DNA of 64,000 nt from Anniella stebbinsi (lineage: Eukaryota > Chordata > Lepidosauria > Squamata > Anniellidae). Of this stretch, positions 22,901 to 36,350 are shown in pieces; the first letter of the stretch is position 1, and each line of letters opens with the position of its first letter. Position numbers and translations under genes: made by a program. The notes below the pieces were generated by a model that did not search any database, was not told the DNA's origin, and saw only the letters and a program-made list of their open reading frames with translations. The stretch is taken from positions 199,771,654 through 199,835,653 of the forward strand of contig JARDYH010000001.1 of the NCBI GenBank assembly GCA_029215795.1, written 5' to 3'.

Positions 22901-25000
22901 GTAGTTTCCTATTTGGAAGCTACCTGCACAGGAACCCTAACCCAGCCTTCCCCAGCCTGGCACCCTCCAGATGTGTTGGATTGCTGGTTGGGAATTATCT
23001 GGAGGGTGCAAGGTTGGCAAGCCCTAAATTTAATAGTTCAAAAAACACTTTGGGAATTGACAAGCAAGCCCTTGAAAGGAAAACTACTGGTGTTACATGC
23101 ACAGTATTTCCACCCTTTTAAAAGCTCTCATGCCAAATCCCCAAACAGTTTAAAAACAAAACCTTGAGAGCTTTGTGAACATTCTGTTTTCCTGTGCTGA
23201 CAACTTTTAAAACTGGGGAGCCTCCCACCCACTTATCGTGAGAACAGCCCTTAGTGTTGCTATAGGGTAGTAGTATAAAAAATTGTGCATATAGATGCAC
23301 GTGTCTCTTTGGATTGTGAGCATGAGTCAGAATAAAAATCCCTCAAGCTAATTCTCTAAGTCTAAAGGGGCTTTAGACTTGTTTTTCCTCAAAACAGTAG
23401 CTCACTGATAATGTCACATGGTAAACGATTTGTGAAATTCTTTTCAAGCATGTGAATACAAGGCTGAATCAAAATTATGAGGTAATTTGCCATGTGTTCA
23501 CCTTCATAAGGTTCATATTCTAGGATATGCTATCTGTCTGAATAACATCTCAATTCATACTTAATTTATTTAATCTTTTTAATTAGACGAAAACTCTGAA
23601 TCTCTTTAAAAGTCATTCTGTTGTCTTATGGCTTCCAAGTCTGTTCTTGTACGAGACCATCCTGGAGAGAAGCACATTTACTGATCTTCTTGCGAGTTCT
23701 GATGGCAAAAGCCTAAAACATCTGCCAAGAACAGCTTCCTCATTAGTTCTTCATTTCCATTTAAAGTTGTAGTTAGCTGTATGTATATATCAGTAAAACG
23801 AAATGTAAAAATGCATTGCATAGGTAACTATCACTGCCAGAGCACTAGACTGTTCACAAGAGCAAAAACAGGTCACGGTAGATAATTTTGAAATGATAGT
23901 TTGGGAATTAAATCCCACACTTCTGTAGATATAGGAATATTTAGCAGTACAAAATGGACAAAGAGGAATCGGCCCTCATGTTCTCTCCTCTTTAATATTG
24001 TTTATTGCCTTTTAGTTCATAAAGCAAAGTGGGAATAAATCAAAATGTTCTTTGGATGTGGAATACAGTTGAAAATAACCTCAAATTTTCATTCTGTTGA
24101 ATGGACTAAGGAGAGCTTATTCTCTAGTGAGGTATGACGTTTGTTTAAATAATGGAGTATTATGGATTTTTATTTGTTTGCTAGGGTCCTAAAGCAGCTT
24201 ATTGAACAAGTATTTTCTTATGTAGATGTCTACATTGGACTACATTATATTTGTTTCACAAAAACTTAATTTCATTGACCTCCATAAGTGAATTTCTATT
24301 TTCTCTCACACATCTGATGTTTGACATCCTACATAGCTCAAGGGCTTCAATGATCTAATAATCTTGTGGTCCTTTGTTCAGAAGATGAGATGAAGAGCTG
24401 GAAGAATTCTAAGCAGCTAGAGCCTCTCTAACTGGATTTCTTATTCGATGAAGTAATGTGCTTGCAGGGATTCCCTTTCCTAGTATGTTTTTGGAATTGG
24501 TCCCACTAGTCAATAAGCATTAGCTCAAAGTGTACCTCTTACAAAGGAAGGCTACAGGCACTTAAGCTCTTTTGTTTTGCATTATTATATGCTCTGTCAT
24601 GCACCCCACCCCACATTTAATGCTTGATTCCTGTGTTTTGTACAAATATTGGACATATGCAGTGCTTACTTTGAAAATAATTGGCCAGCAATTAATTATA
24701 GAACTTGCATCTTGGTCCATACAGGGAGCAAGTGTTCTCTCCCCCCCCCCATTGGTGATTCTTCTGTGATAACTGCTCTTCATTGCGCCTGTCCATTTGC
24801 TGCTTCCTGCCTCTCTCCTGCCCAGGTGCCCCAGGTAGTTGAAGCTGCTGCACTTGAAAAAACAACAACAGACTGTTGGCAAGTTGCAGAACTGTACAGT
24901 ATTCCATTTGTTTGCCCTTTTTTTTAGAGCATACTACCAGTACTCTTCAGAACCTGAGGGTAAAATGTATTCATTTAATTTAAATTATTTTTAGGCCATC
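20000..25000. other. HYCC2 long 5' intron, left part
   Basis: No exon is recognised. It holds a C-run at about 20151-20168, a family A fragment at 22943-23023, and otherwise AT-rich sequence without repeats I can name. Confidence 0.5.
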
Positions 25001-25024
25001 CGGAAGGATAGAACCATAATAGTA

Positions 25025-25880
25025 CAAAACAGTGGGGAAATATTTATTTATTTATTTACCGCATTTATATACTGTTCCACATCTAAACCGATTCCATAGC
25101 AATGAGCAATAAATGATAAAAAGAAAAAAGAAGTAAAACACCATATTTAATTGCTGTTAAAAATAAAATCAGATTGGCTGATAAAAACCATGGCTGGTCA
25201 GTCCAGGAAAGCTTTCTGGAATAAAGATAATTTTCAGGAGGTGCTAGAAACAACAGTGTTGGTGATTGCCTGATCTCCAGAGGGAGGGAGTTCTATAGAA
25301 AGGGGGCCACCACACTGAAGGCTCTTCTCCGGGTGGACCCCAATCAAGCCATAGGTCCATGTGGAACAACCAGGAGCATGACCTCAGTGACTGAAATTCG
25401 CTAATACAATGAAATTCAATAAATATTCAATAAAAAACTTTTTAAAAACCCAAGATATCAATAAAACCTTTAGCTCCATGGACTCTGTAAAGGCTAGCAA
25501 AATAAGGTGGGTCTTAAGAGATTTCCTGAAGACCTGCAAAGAAAGGGGCCTGATGAATGCCTGCTGGAAGCTGATTTCAGAAGTGCAGGACCATCACTTG
25601 TCTAACCGCCCTGGGGGAGATGTGCAAGCAAGAAGTGCCTCTGTTGAGGACCTCAGAGTGTGGACAGGCTGGTACAGGAGAAAGTGGTCCTTTAGGTAAC
25701 TTGGGCCCAAACCATTAAAGGCTTTAAAGGGTAAAAAACGTACTTTAAATTGAGCTAGAAACACATTGGCACCTAGTGCTGTTGTCACAGTATTAGTGCC
25801 ATATGAGCAGACTGCCCTGTGTCCACCAGTATCCGAGCTGTATTCTGCACCAGTAAAATCAACTTGGGTCACTGGCTTTT
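25025..25880 (-). mobile_element. L2-like LINE 3' fragment
   Basis: On the minus strand an open frame (25872-25594) ends in LPFKAFNGLGPSYLKDHFL and QPVHTLRSSTEALLA, the C-terminal block I associate with L2-type LINE ORF2 proteins in vertebrates. It is followed by 3'UTR-like sequence to a TTTATTTATTTATTTA tail (plus-strand view) at about 25040. The copy is 5'-truncated and carries frameshifts. A non-LTR retrotransposon; the L2 assignment is from memory of this C-terminal motif. Confidence 0.7.
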
Positions 25881-26472
25881 CAGATGGTGATGATGATCTT
25901 TAAAAAATTCTTTAAAAAGATGCAAAGCACCTTGCAGTTAAAAGGGGGGGACCCAATATTAAACACAGATCCCTTTGAATGCTGTCATGTAACATTTAGA
26001 AATCTTCAGTTTGTGAAAACAGTGACCAAAAGTATGTCACTGTCTGTGGGGAATAGCATTAAAGAGCAATGAGCTGCTCGTATGTTGGATAGTTTAATGT
26101 TAAATCAATTGTTTGAATTGCAAGAGAAGCATCTGTTTACACTTTCTGTTTGTGTTACAAGTCGATGAGTATTGGATGCTAATAACACACCTATATGTTA
26201 CATGTGCACACAGCTGCAGAAATTGCATTGATGACTACTGCATGTTAAAATAGAAAAGATTACCATGCAGTCAGCAAGGTAACTGTGTATATCCTCTTCA
26301 ATTGAATATATTAGTAAAAGTTGGTATTAGGGAGGATCAGTGATGCCTTGACAACTGCTATATAATCCTTCGAGCTTGTGGGGAAGGAAGGCTTGCTGGA
26401 GGACCATGCACCACTCATCATGGCAAGCAACATTTTTGGAGGTTGTGTGTGTAACCCTTGGGAAGTGGCCAC

Positions 26473-26671
26473 ATGATGTAGCAGTGGAGCATATGCCTTG
26501 TATGAAGAAGGTCCAGATTCAGTCCCAGAGAGCCTTAGTTAACGGGATCTGGGATAACGAGTCAGAAAGACCTCTGCCTGAAGCCTAGGACAGCTTTTGC
26601 TAGGCAGAGCAGATAATACTGGGCTCACAAGATCAATGTGGCTTGGTTATAAGGCAGCTTTATATGTTCAT
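26473..26671 (+). repeat. tRNA-derived SINE, diverged copy
   Basis: Collinear with the SINE at 37477: 'tgtagcagtggagcatatgcctt' (box A region), 'aaggtccagattcagtccc' (box B region), then 'aacgagtcagaaagacctctgcctgaa' and the 3' 'ataaggcagctttatatgttc'. It is a longer and more complete 3' end than the other copy. Confidence 0.65.
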
Positions 26672-27015
26672 TGGTTATGTTATATATTAATGTTTTTTTT
26701 ATGTGTTACATAAGATAAAATTGAACACCTAGGCTTTAGCTGGTTTTCATTCTGTTGTATTGTTGGCTCCAGATCTGAAGAATAACTGTAGGGTGTAAAC
26801 AATAGGGAGTATTGTATTTAACTATTCAGTAGCATAGTGAATTATTAAACTATTATTAGAGGGTGAAGAAGCTAGTTATTATTGTTTTTTAACTGGGCAA
26901 CGTTTGTGTTTCTGTTGTTGTATGATCTTCTAGCACTACAAAGTACTACATCATGGGTTGTTTCTGGTGTTTTATGCATACTGTTTTTGAAACTACTATG
27001 TCTTAGAATAAGGAA

Positions 27016-27103
27016 TAATGTCTCCCTCACTCACGATCATGAAAGATTTCATGTAAGTGTAATGTCTCCCTCTCTCGCAATCATGAAAGATTACATGTAA
27101 GTG
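27016..27103 (+). repeat. Tandem duplication, 44-bp unit x2
   Basis: Units 27016-27059 and 27060-27103 both read 'taatgtctccctc.ctc.c.atcatgaaagatt.catgtaagtg' with a handful of differences. Each unit contains a near-palindromic catgaaagattTcatg core. Confidence 0.8.
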
Positions 27104-27426
27104 ATAAGTGACTTTAACTTCATATGAACTGCTCCTTGTTAATTAGTGAGATTATTCATTTGTGTATACAGCAGTGCTTGGCGTTTGGCTTCTCATGGGT
27201 CTATGTTCTCTGGTTTTGAAGCACCCTCTTTTAGTTAGGTTCTCAGTTACTATAGGGAGACACTGATATCTGTTGTACTCTAAGCTTCTTTGTGTGTTAA
27301 GTTTTTTCCCGCTTTGAAAACATTTAATTTAGGAAACGAACAGCACATGAAATAAACCTGAGGAAGTAAAGCCTTCTTTAATTTTAGGTCTGGGGCCTGT
27401 ATAAGAAGAACTCAAAAGCCATAAAA

Positions 27427-27555
27427 CAGCCTTTTCTAACTTTGATCTCTAGATTTTGGCTTACAACTCCCATTATCCCAGACTATTGGGCACCCTTTCT
27501 GTGGGTGATGGGAATTGTAGTCCAACACCACCTGGGGACTCAAGGTTGGGAAAGA
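27427..27555. repeat. Palindromic MITE-like repeat (family A)
   Basis: Halves 'cagccttttctaactttg...ttacaactcccattatccc' and 'gatgggaattgtagtccaacacc...caaggttgggaaag' are reverse-complement related. Confidence 0.6.
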
Positions 27556-27915
27556 TTTCCATAAAAGTCCATAACTAGAATAAAGCTTCTAATGATCAAC
27601 ACATATTAAAGGATTGTCTTCTTATGGACACTTTGGAGGTTTAATAAGCTACACACAGTACCTTATTTTTGAAATAGCCCACTGTGCCCTATCACACAAT
27701 TGGGCAAATAAGCTATTGTGCATAGTTTGTTTCTTCCTCCCTCGCCCTTCCTCTGTATTCATCCCGCCTGGGCGGGCAGGTATCCCAGATTCCTTTGCAG
27801 TGAAAACCATATCCAACCATCCCTTGCACGGCCGCTACATTACGTGTCTGTTTCCTGTCTTTGCCGGTTCCCTGCTGTTCTCTACATGGCATTGATCTTG
27901 AGCAGCTTCAGTGCA

Positions 27916-27944
27916 TCCCCCCACCCCCCACCCCCCACCCCCAT
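27916..27944. repeat. C-rich minisatellite
   Basis: Tandem 'ccccccA' units, about four copies, C-rich on the plus strand. Confidence 0.8.
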
Positions 27945-28296
27945 GTTGCCCTGATTCTTAAAACCTTTCTTCCTGCTCCAGACCCCCTCCCACAGGCGCC
28001 TCATTTGCCAAGTCTGATTTTAAAGCCCTTCTCTTATCTCTGGCCGTGTGCACCAAAATGGGGATGGGGGCTCTAAACTCTTGAAAGTTTGCAGAAATGT
28101 GAGGAAATTTCATACACAGGTTCCCCTCTTGGGGAGGCACTTGATGCACAGTGAAAACCCTGCAAGGCTATGCGGCACAAACTGTTGCTAGGCAGATCTT
28201 GGAAAAGTGATCAACCGAGAGGAGCAAAGTAGCCGCTGTTTCCAAACAACTCTGTAGGTGAGCAATTTTGCCCACTGTACATGACAGATGACATGC

Positions 28297-28485
28297 TGAT
28301 CTATGATGGTTTAAATAACCTTTGCTGCAAACCATGGTTTATCAGGGTGGCTTATTTTGCAGGAGTAAGTCACTGTGGTTGGGAAAAGAGCTCACAGATC
28401 ATATGCTAAGCCATCATGGGTTAAATAAACCATCATGGGTTATTTAACCCATCGTGGGTTAACATGTAGTCTGAACCCAGTCATT
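28297..28485. repeat. Palindromic repeat (family B)
   Basis: Contains 'gatggtttaaataacc', 'aaaccatggtttatcagg', then direct and inverted 'ccatcatgggttaaataaa' and 'gggttatttaacccat' words, ending in 'catgtagtctgaaccca'. A non-autonomous DNA element is likely. Confidence 0.5.
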
Positions 28486-31400
28486 GCCATGAAAATAGGC
28501 GTTGATTTTGTTCAGGTGATGGCATCAGAACTTGGGAAATCATAATTTGTAGCACTTACTGTTTCTGCATAAGCTTCTCTTGGCTCTGTTTATGATTTCT
28601 CCTTATCAGGTCTCAACAGATTACTTCTCATGTTGGGAGGGCTTTAAGCTGTAGCTATATGCTTCTGTCTAATTTACACCTCAAATCCATGCACATGGAC
28701 TTGTAGGAAAGTTCCCAAAAGATAAAAAGACATATATTTTCCAATGTGTGCTTCAAATTAAGGTGTCTGTCTCTTTCTTTTTAAATTGTTTTAATCTACT
28801 GTCTGTTCCTTTTATACTTCGTTGTTGACTAAGTACTGAATAATCATCTTTGGCACAGATTTTCTTGTTAACATTTTTCAGGCACATATGCCCACATCTA
28901 TTCAGTAATGTGCAAAATTGTTGCTATACTCAAGAAGTGATATGGGTTTTCTGGAAAATTCTGAATTAGAAAACTCTCCAGTGCAAATTAGGCTAATTTG
29001 CACAGGGTAGTTTTCATTGGAAAATTTACAGTTTGCATCAGAAATTTTCTGAGGCCCTAGAGACCTCTGATTTGGCATGTTTATTTTACTTCTATTTAGT
29101 AAGCTGCAAAGCTAAATATATATATATATTATTTAATACATTTATATTTCACCGTCACGAAATTCAAGGTGCTTCACATCAGTTTCCAGTTGGCCTTCTA
29201 TCCAGGCATTGATCAGACTCAGACTTGCTTAGCTTCATCAGCGTGCCTTCATGCTATGCCATGTAATCACTATCGAAGTTATCAGGGCAATCCCATCTAG
29301 CCTCTGGTCTCAGCAATAGCTTTAGCTGGACAGTTGTGTTAACATGATGAAGAGCAGGAGGCTGAAACCCCATCAAATGTACTTTGCCCTTTCCTTATTT
29401 CCATTGGAAACCTTACCCATGGACCCTGTTGGTTTGGCTCAACAGTGCTTTGGGATTAAGACCCATTTTGATTGGCAATGTCAACAAAAGGCATTGTTTC
29501 CCAAGGTATTTAGGCAAGCAAGGGATTTTCTGGACTGAGAGGAGTGAAATAGCCCTCTGTTTCATTCCGTTGTTGTTGGCTGTGTCTTTGTTGCATAGGC
29601 ATGATCTGTGTATTTACAGGTAACTGCACATGTGGAAGAATTAAGTGCCAACTTCTAAGTATACCATATCTGCCTTACTAGTTGAGACGTGTATACATTC
29701 ATCCCATATTAGTTGATTATGGGAGTGTGTGAGCAATCTTGTGAACAGAGATTGTAATGTAGTATGTGTCCTAGAATGAACATGCCTGCAGTCAAGTATG
29801 CCTCTTTGAGATTGTCAAAGAGAATATGTATGTGTGAGAGAGTAATATGATTTCCTGGCATTTTAATGGCCGAGTGAATTCGCCCATATGGTGTTGGAGG
29901 AATTGTACAGAGTGCGTGTGGTTAAAGAGCTGGAGAATAAATAAGACATGTGAATAACAGCGTGTTGGCTCACGAGGGTAGCTTCTGAAAACCAAAATTT
30001 GCTATGGTGTCTGAGCCTACACGCAAGCTGAAGAATCATAAAACATTGGGCAGAAATTGTCCAGCAGTTGACAGAATTTTTTAGGAATCTTGTCGAACAA
30101 TGTGAGCTTGTCATTGCTTCTTCTGCTACATAGTCCCTTACAGCCAGAGGGGTAGAACTTGCTTTTCAAGCCCCTTCCAGTGTGGGAAAATTAAAATGCC
30201 AGGGGCAAACTGAATAGCTCCATTCTCTCCCCATCTCCCAAACCCCCTATTGTATGTATTCCCTGAAGAATAGTGATCATATAGCACGATGTTTGCTGTG
30301 TATGTTGAAATTTATGTTTAGCATAAGTGACATACTCCAAAAGGTGAGTATAAAATGACTGGAGAGTTAGCGAAAACTCACCCTATTTTGCCATATTTCA
30401 TCAGCATTTATTCTGACAGCCCTTGATGCCTAATGTAGCTAAGCAGATGAACTTTAAAAGGTTGGAAATCCTTTTATCAGAAAAAAGGAATAGTTCATGT
30501 TTGAGCACCACGGGAGTTGATTTTTAATTTGATGGGGCAATATTCAGTGTTATGTTAAGCATAAGAAGAGCCGATCCTGTTAAATGGACTGACAAAAGAT
30601 GGATTGGTAATCGGTCTTACTTTGCTTTGGTTGGTTATTGCACAGTAGCTGACGAGAGTGTTTCAGGTTTCGTGTAGGATGACTGCATGGTGTTGTTTCT
30701 AAGGAAACTGGTGGTGGGAGCATGTAAAAAGGTAAAGAAATCTGTTCCCAAGACAAGTGCTTAAAAGCAATACTTGGATCATATTGAGCTGGTCTGTGAG
30801 ATTTTCTGTGCATTGTTATGCCTTTACACCTATTTTCTTTCATTTAATTCTGTTTCAAAGCCTTAGAATGATGGGCTGTGTTATTTCAAACATGGTTTAT
30901 ATTAAATTCGGTCATTTAGAGCATTTTACACCAACAGCTTTTAATCGGGTTGCAAAAATGGAAATGTTGCTGTAATTGAGCCTGTGAAAACATTTCCTAT
31001 TTTGACTTGGTATAACTGCTTCAGGCCACCCTTTCTGATTGTCCCCCTACACACTAATTATTTTGATTTAGAACATTTGCAGCTGTTCTTTGCATGCTGT
31101 TGGTGCCAAAAACAAAAATAGAAAAAAGGATTAGTAGTTACATACAGTTGTTGAACTACTATTGTAAAAGAGAAATATCTATGAATGAAAGTAGTGACTT
31201 TATATGTACTGTCAATTAACTATGGGATAGTCAGAAAGCTAGGGACATTTTTTTCTTCAGTTTATTAAACATGGCTCTCTAATTGTGGGGGAAGGGAAGA
31301 TACATGTTTTTTAAAAAATTGCGGATCGTCAGTATTTTCCACCATGATAGTATAGTAAAATTATTTCTTATCTATCTAAACCTAGCCCCTCTGAAATCTG

Positions 31401-33000
31401 TGAAATGATAAATGGAATTTCTTAAGAACCTCTGATTTTTATGACACCGTATCCATTTTACATTAATGTAAAATACATTTACATTAATTTACCCAAATGC
31501 CTGGATTATTGCAAATAATGCCTTACTGAGTACCATAAGAAAGATGGGTTGTTGCTGCCCTGAGGAACGTGCAATCTAAACTTCATTAATGGTAAAAACA
31601 ACAGATGGAGGGAGAGAGCATGGGAAACGACAATGGATTTGAACAAATGTGCTGTTTTATACTTAGAGTTTAGCTTCATTACATACATCTTTTTATTTCT
31701 GTGTCACTTTTCCACAAAGTTGGGCCCAAAGAGTCTCACAACATAACAAATGAACAACAATACATATGATTTACAAGATATCAAACAGCAATAAATACAA
31801 CAGTACAACAAACTACAATAACCATAATGTTGGCTGATAAATACATAGTAGATACATAAAAATATATTATCATAAAATAGTACAAATAAACTTAACTAAA
31901 CTTCTCCATTCCACATGAGGGTTCTCCACAATTAGCCTACAAATGCAGGTTGGTAGGCACCCCTCTCACTTGTGGCAGCCTTCATCTGTCCCAGCTCTCA
32001 CCTGCATCTCCTCTCATAGTTCCTTCTGTGTCTCTCACTTGAGGTAGTGATTGCCTGTCCTTCTTCAAGCCCCATATACCCACAAAGTCTGACATTACTC
32101 AGCATCTCCCCACTAAGCACCCCTCCCAGAGCTGGTATTCAGGCAGCAGGCTTCATGTCTGGTTGCCTGTAGTATTTTTTCCTTGAGAGGATTTTACTCT
32201 TAAAGGTGGCCTGTGTGGCTTCAACATGTATCAGTATGTTATTGTAGACCATTGGATTTGAAACATGTACATAAAATAGAATAATCACCCCAAGCTTGTG
32301 CCAGCAGCTGTGTGCACACATAATTCTAAGCCATCCTGTGGCTTGTTAAACTGTGTTCCGTTCCTACTTTCAGAATTAGGAACCCTGGCTTGTTTCTCCC
32401 CCAACAAGCCAGAGTCGTAATCCAGAGTTTATGACTGGTTTATTGTGGGAGAGAGGTTATGGCCCCTCCCTCTCAAGGCAGAGTGTCCACCTTATAACTG
32501 CTGCTGATAGACCAGAGGGAGATTTAAAGGGACAACAATTGATCAAAGAGCTGTTGTACAGAAGTGCATGTACAAACACTGCATCACTTAACTCTCCTGT
32601 GAATATCCTGACCCCACGCAGATGCAGATAAGTGCCTTCCTGCTTGGGATGGAATTCTCTTTCTGGAGATCTTTGTGTGAAACTCCAGCTGACCACTTCA
32701 TTGACCAAAAGTGACAGGTGGAAGTTATTTCCTGTTGCTATGCATTCCCCGCACCTTCCCACCAACCCTGGGAGTTACTGATTATCAGCCTCAGGAACCA
32801 GGATTGTTTACACTATGTGATACCTAATGTTTGGAGGAGGTAACTCACTCCCAGTCCCAAGGTCGCCCCTACTCTGATTTGAGAAGGGCTTAGAAAAAGG
32901 CACAGCAACCTCATGCTCATTTACAAAAAATGTTGTGCCAGCTCAGGTAGATGTCCCAAAACTCCCAATTTCAGAAGATATCTCTGAATTCTTCATTTAC
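28486..33000. other. HYCC2 long 5' intron, middle part
   Basis: No exon is supported. Fragmentary retroposon tails in minus orientation are visible at about 29115-29200 ('cattta tatttcaccgtcac') and 31690-31910 ('tttttatttctgtgtcac...' then A-rich). A possible palindromic element at 32327-32446 carries 'ggcttgtttctcccccaacaagcc'. The rest is unassigned. Confidence 0.4.
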
Positions 33001-34850
33001 CATGTCTCAGGAAGCATCCTATTCCCAAGAACCACCCATGCCAAAAGAAGATGCACTTGACTCCCAAGTGTCTGCTTCCCTGGTGTCTGCGTTCCAGAAC
33101 ACTCAGCAGATGGGCCCAGCAGTCGTGAGCAAAGTTCTAGACTGATGAAAAGTTGGGGATCTTCATTGATCACTGAATGAGCCTGGAAGCTAAGCAACGA
33201 TTTCAGAGCACTCTCCAGAACAACGTAGTTCTCACATAGATGTTAGATTAGATGTAATGGGTCTTCCATCGTACTGCTGCCCAGTTCAGACAGAAGATTA
33301 ATGCATTGAACAAAAAATAAAGTCACCACCCATAACGAACACTCCAGAGTGGAACCCAGGATCATGCCCTTCTATGATAAACTGACAACTATCCTCCTGG
33401 ATAGGAGAGATGTCACGCCTGTTTACATGGCCAGGAATGGTATTCCCCTGGCTGAGCAATAGAGATAATGGCATTGAGTCAAGCAGTTGACTATCTCACC
33501 ACTCGGGAAGACATCTTCATCTGCTCAAGGGATATCTGGCAATCCTGCTACACTATCAAGGCCACCACCTGCCAACATGCTTGCTCAGAGGTCCACACAA
33601 ATAGCTATCCTATCTAAGCTCCCAGCTATGCGGATGGCACTGAACCTTCCCTCTCTGGTGCAGGACAATGTTTCTCTTGAATTATTGGTAGGGCAAACTA
33701 GCACTCAACAGAAGCCCCCCTGCTACGCACCAGTACCCCCATGAATGTCCCAATAATTGTAACACACCTAGCATTGACTTCCACAGTATGTCAGCATGCA
33801 AAGGGCACAGGTCGGTCCACTCAGGAAGAAGGACAACTCGGAGCAGAGGAGCTGAGACACTAGCATAATCTCTAGTCTACTGGGTTCCTGAGATCATCGT
33901 TGATGGCAGAAATGTTTGTAACAGACCCACTTGCTGCGTTTCAGAACTGTCAATAGCTTCAGTCCTGGACAGAGCAAAGGAGGAACAGGAACTAGTGCAG
34001 AATGTCCTGCTGGATTTGGATGACAGCATTGTTAGTCTGATCATGCAAACCAGAGAGCCCCCTCCTGAAGAAGAGGTATCCCATGGAAAGGGAGAGGTAT
34101 CCTAAATGTCTTCTCTTTTTTCCACAAAGTGGAAGGAATGGTGGAAGAAGAAGAGCTCGATGATGAGGAAAATGGAGGAGATGCTGCCATGGGAGCCAGG
34201 AGCAGACCCTGCGAACCTGCTGAGCTGCAGGAAGGGGCACCCCTGACATGCTGAGAGGGCCATCTGTTTTGAGAAACAAAAGGGGGGAAATTATAAGAGT
34301 GCAGATGGCATAGCACTTGATGGGGATCACAAAGGAAACAAAGGGAAAAAACTACAATATTCCATAGAGGCTTAAAAGCACACAGGGGCTGTATTCTTTT
34401 AGTGTGGGGGCCACACTGCAGAAGCATCAGGACGTCTAGTCAGGTCACACAGGTAGGACTCCATGCATGCCTCGGATTAAGTCTTTGAGAGGTGCATGGC
34501 TCCCAGAACCCTTTGCTATGGTGTGGCAAGCCAATGTTTTGTATGGCAGATGCATTGCTAGATTGGCCGGTGGGCCCACATGCCCCTCGACCAGCACCCC
34601 TTTCCTCATAGGTAGGATACTTGCAACAGCAGTACATGCAGCCACCCTACTATCATCTCCCATCCCAGCCTATACTCAGGTAGCAACCCAACAAATTCCA
34701 CCAGTCTGTACCTGACCACCCTCGAGCTCCACCTTTCCCACTGCACCAAGTTGGACAGCCACTACCACCACACCTGCGGTCACCTTTTGCAGCCCAGGTT
34801 TCCAGGCAGGACTTCTCTCTGTACTGGAGCAGAAGCAACATTTGCCCAGA
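33000..34850 (+). pseudogene. Degenerate coding-like island, possibly Myb/SANT-like domain sequence
   Basis: This 1.8-kb block is less AT-rich than its surroundings and has protein-like composition in shifting plus-strand frames. Readable pieces are SYSQEPPMPKEDALDSQ (33016 onwards), WVFHRTAAQFRQKINALNKK (about 33260-33320), CPFYDKL (about 33367-33387), ASVLDRAKEEQELVQNVL (about 33960-34012) and DLDDSIVSLIMQ. The FHRTAAQFRQKINALNKK and CPFYDKL pieces recall the Myb/SANT-like domain and following linker found in PIF/Harbinger ORFs and some host genes. Many stops and shifts mean it is not an active gene. A decayed transposon ORF or a processed pseudogene are both possible; identification is tentative. 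Confidence 0.35.
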
Positions 34851-36084
34851 GACCGGACATGGGCTTGCTGAAGAGGGTGAAAGGTGGTATGGAGAATAGA
34901 AATGTCTCAGTTGGTGTGTTTCTGTGAAAAAAGGCTTGTGAAGTTTCTATGGCTTGTGTATTCTCAGGAATAGAATTGCTGCTACTTTTAAAAGATAAAA
35001 GGAGCCATCAAACTGTTTTTAGAGGATTGATGATTCCTGAACTTCCGAGGAAGACAGCAACAGAAAACATAACGTGGTTTGCCTTTAAGTTATTTGTCCT
35101 GCAGTTGTTTGCATGAATAAAATGAAAATACTTCAGTTTTCCAGCACTGAAAATAATGTTGTACTTGTTTCTTGTTTTGCCTTTTTTGTTACAAATAAAC
35201 ATTATTTGTGTAAAGTCATTTTTGCATCTTCAAAGCCTGTCATCATGGTGGTTCCAGGCAGGGAGCTAATAGCCACCTGGGACCCCATCCCAAGGTATTT
35301 TCTGGTCCGCCTGAAGACGCCTTTTTGTTTTGAAAGCAAATATTTTTAAAAACTTCACACAGCAGCATTTACAAATGATTAGCACTATATCTTACTAGGG
35401 CAGAAGACTAGGGACACATTTTAGACTTTCGGTTTGCAGTGAAAAATCAGGAGATGCCTGTGGTGAGGAGGCTCAGAGAGTGCTGACTATGGGACGGTAT
35501 AGAAACGTAATAAAAAAATAAAAAAATAATACAATTTAAAAAATCAATCTATTCTGACTTATTTTTAAAATTATCAAAGTTATCCACTCTTCCATGTTGT
35601 CTTTCTGCCGTAACTGACTCCTCTGTGGTTGGTGCAGCCCCATCTCCACATAAGCACAGAACTAAATTCCTATCCAGCCTCTCTCTGCACATCTGACTTT
35701 AGTTAAAGAAATAGAAATTGAAAGTTGAGAACTTCCAAGACGTAAGGGCTGGTAGTCAGTTTGGACAGAGTCATTTTCATAAAATGAAATACTGAACTTA
35801 ATTCTCAAGTTTAATAGGTAATTCAGTGTGTGAGAATTTTAATAGTCATTTATTTTATGAGACTAAGTGTAGGCCCTCTCATGTGACGCATAGTGTAAAC
35901 TTAAATATATTAATACATTCCAATGAGTTGGTGACACATTACAGTGGTTTAAGTATCAAATTAACTTGCTGATGTGATAAAAGATGGAAAATTAATAACT
36001 TTGGCTGATCTAATAAGGAAAATAGGAACAAGAAGGTCTTTGTGGTTTCAATATCTTCAGTTAAAGAGTTTTTCTCCCTATAAG

Positions 36085-36350
36085 ACAGGGGTGGGATACC
36101 TCCTTCAGACTGAGAGCCAGATTTCAGTTTGGAGAAGCTCTTGGGACTGCATTCCAGTGGAGGATGGGGCAGGCCTTTGAAAATGAGGAGAAACTGCACA
36201 AAAGCCAGAAAACCACCAATGATTGGGGGTTAAGGGAAAGAGGGTGTTGGCTAGGGAAGGGGGAATGGCCATATGGGAACCCAGGAGGGTTAGATTTGTT
36301 TGGCTCCCAGAAGGACTGGAATAGGCTCCCAGGCTGATGTTCCCCATCCT
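36085..36350 (+). repeat. Interspersed repeat (family G), copy 2
   Basis: Collinear with 9640-9915; the best shared block is 'gaaactgcacaaaagccagaaaaccaccaat' here against 'aaactgcacaaaagctaggaaaccagcaat' there. Confidence 0.55.
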
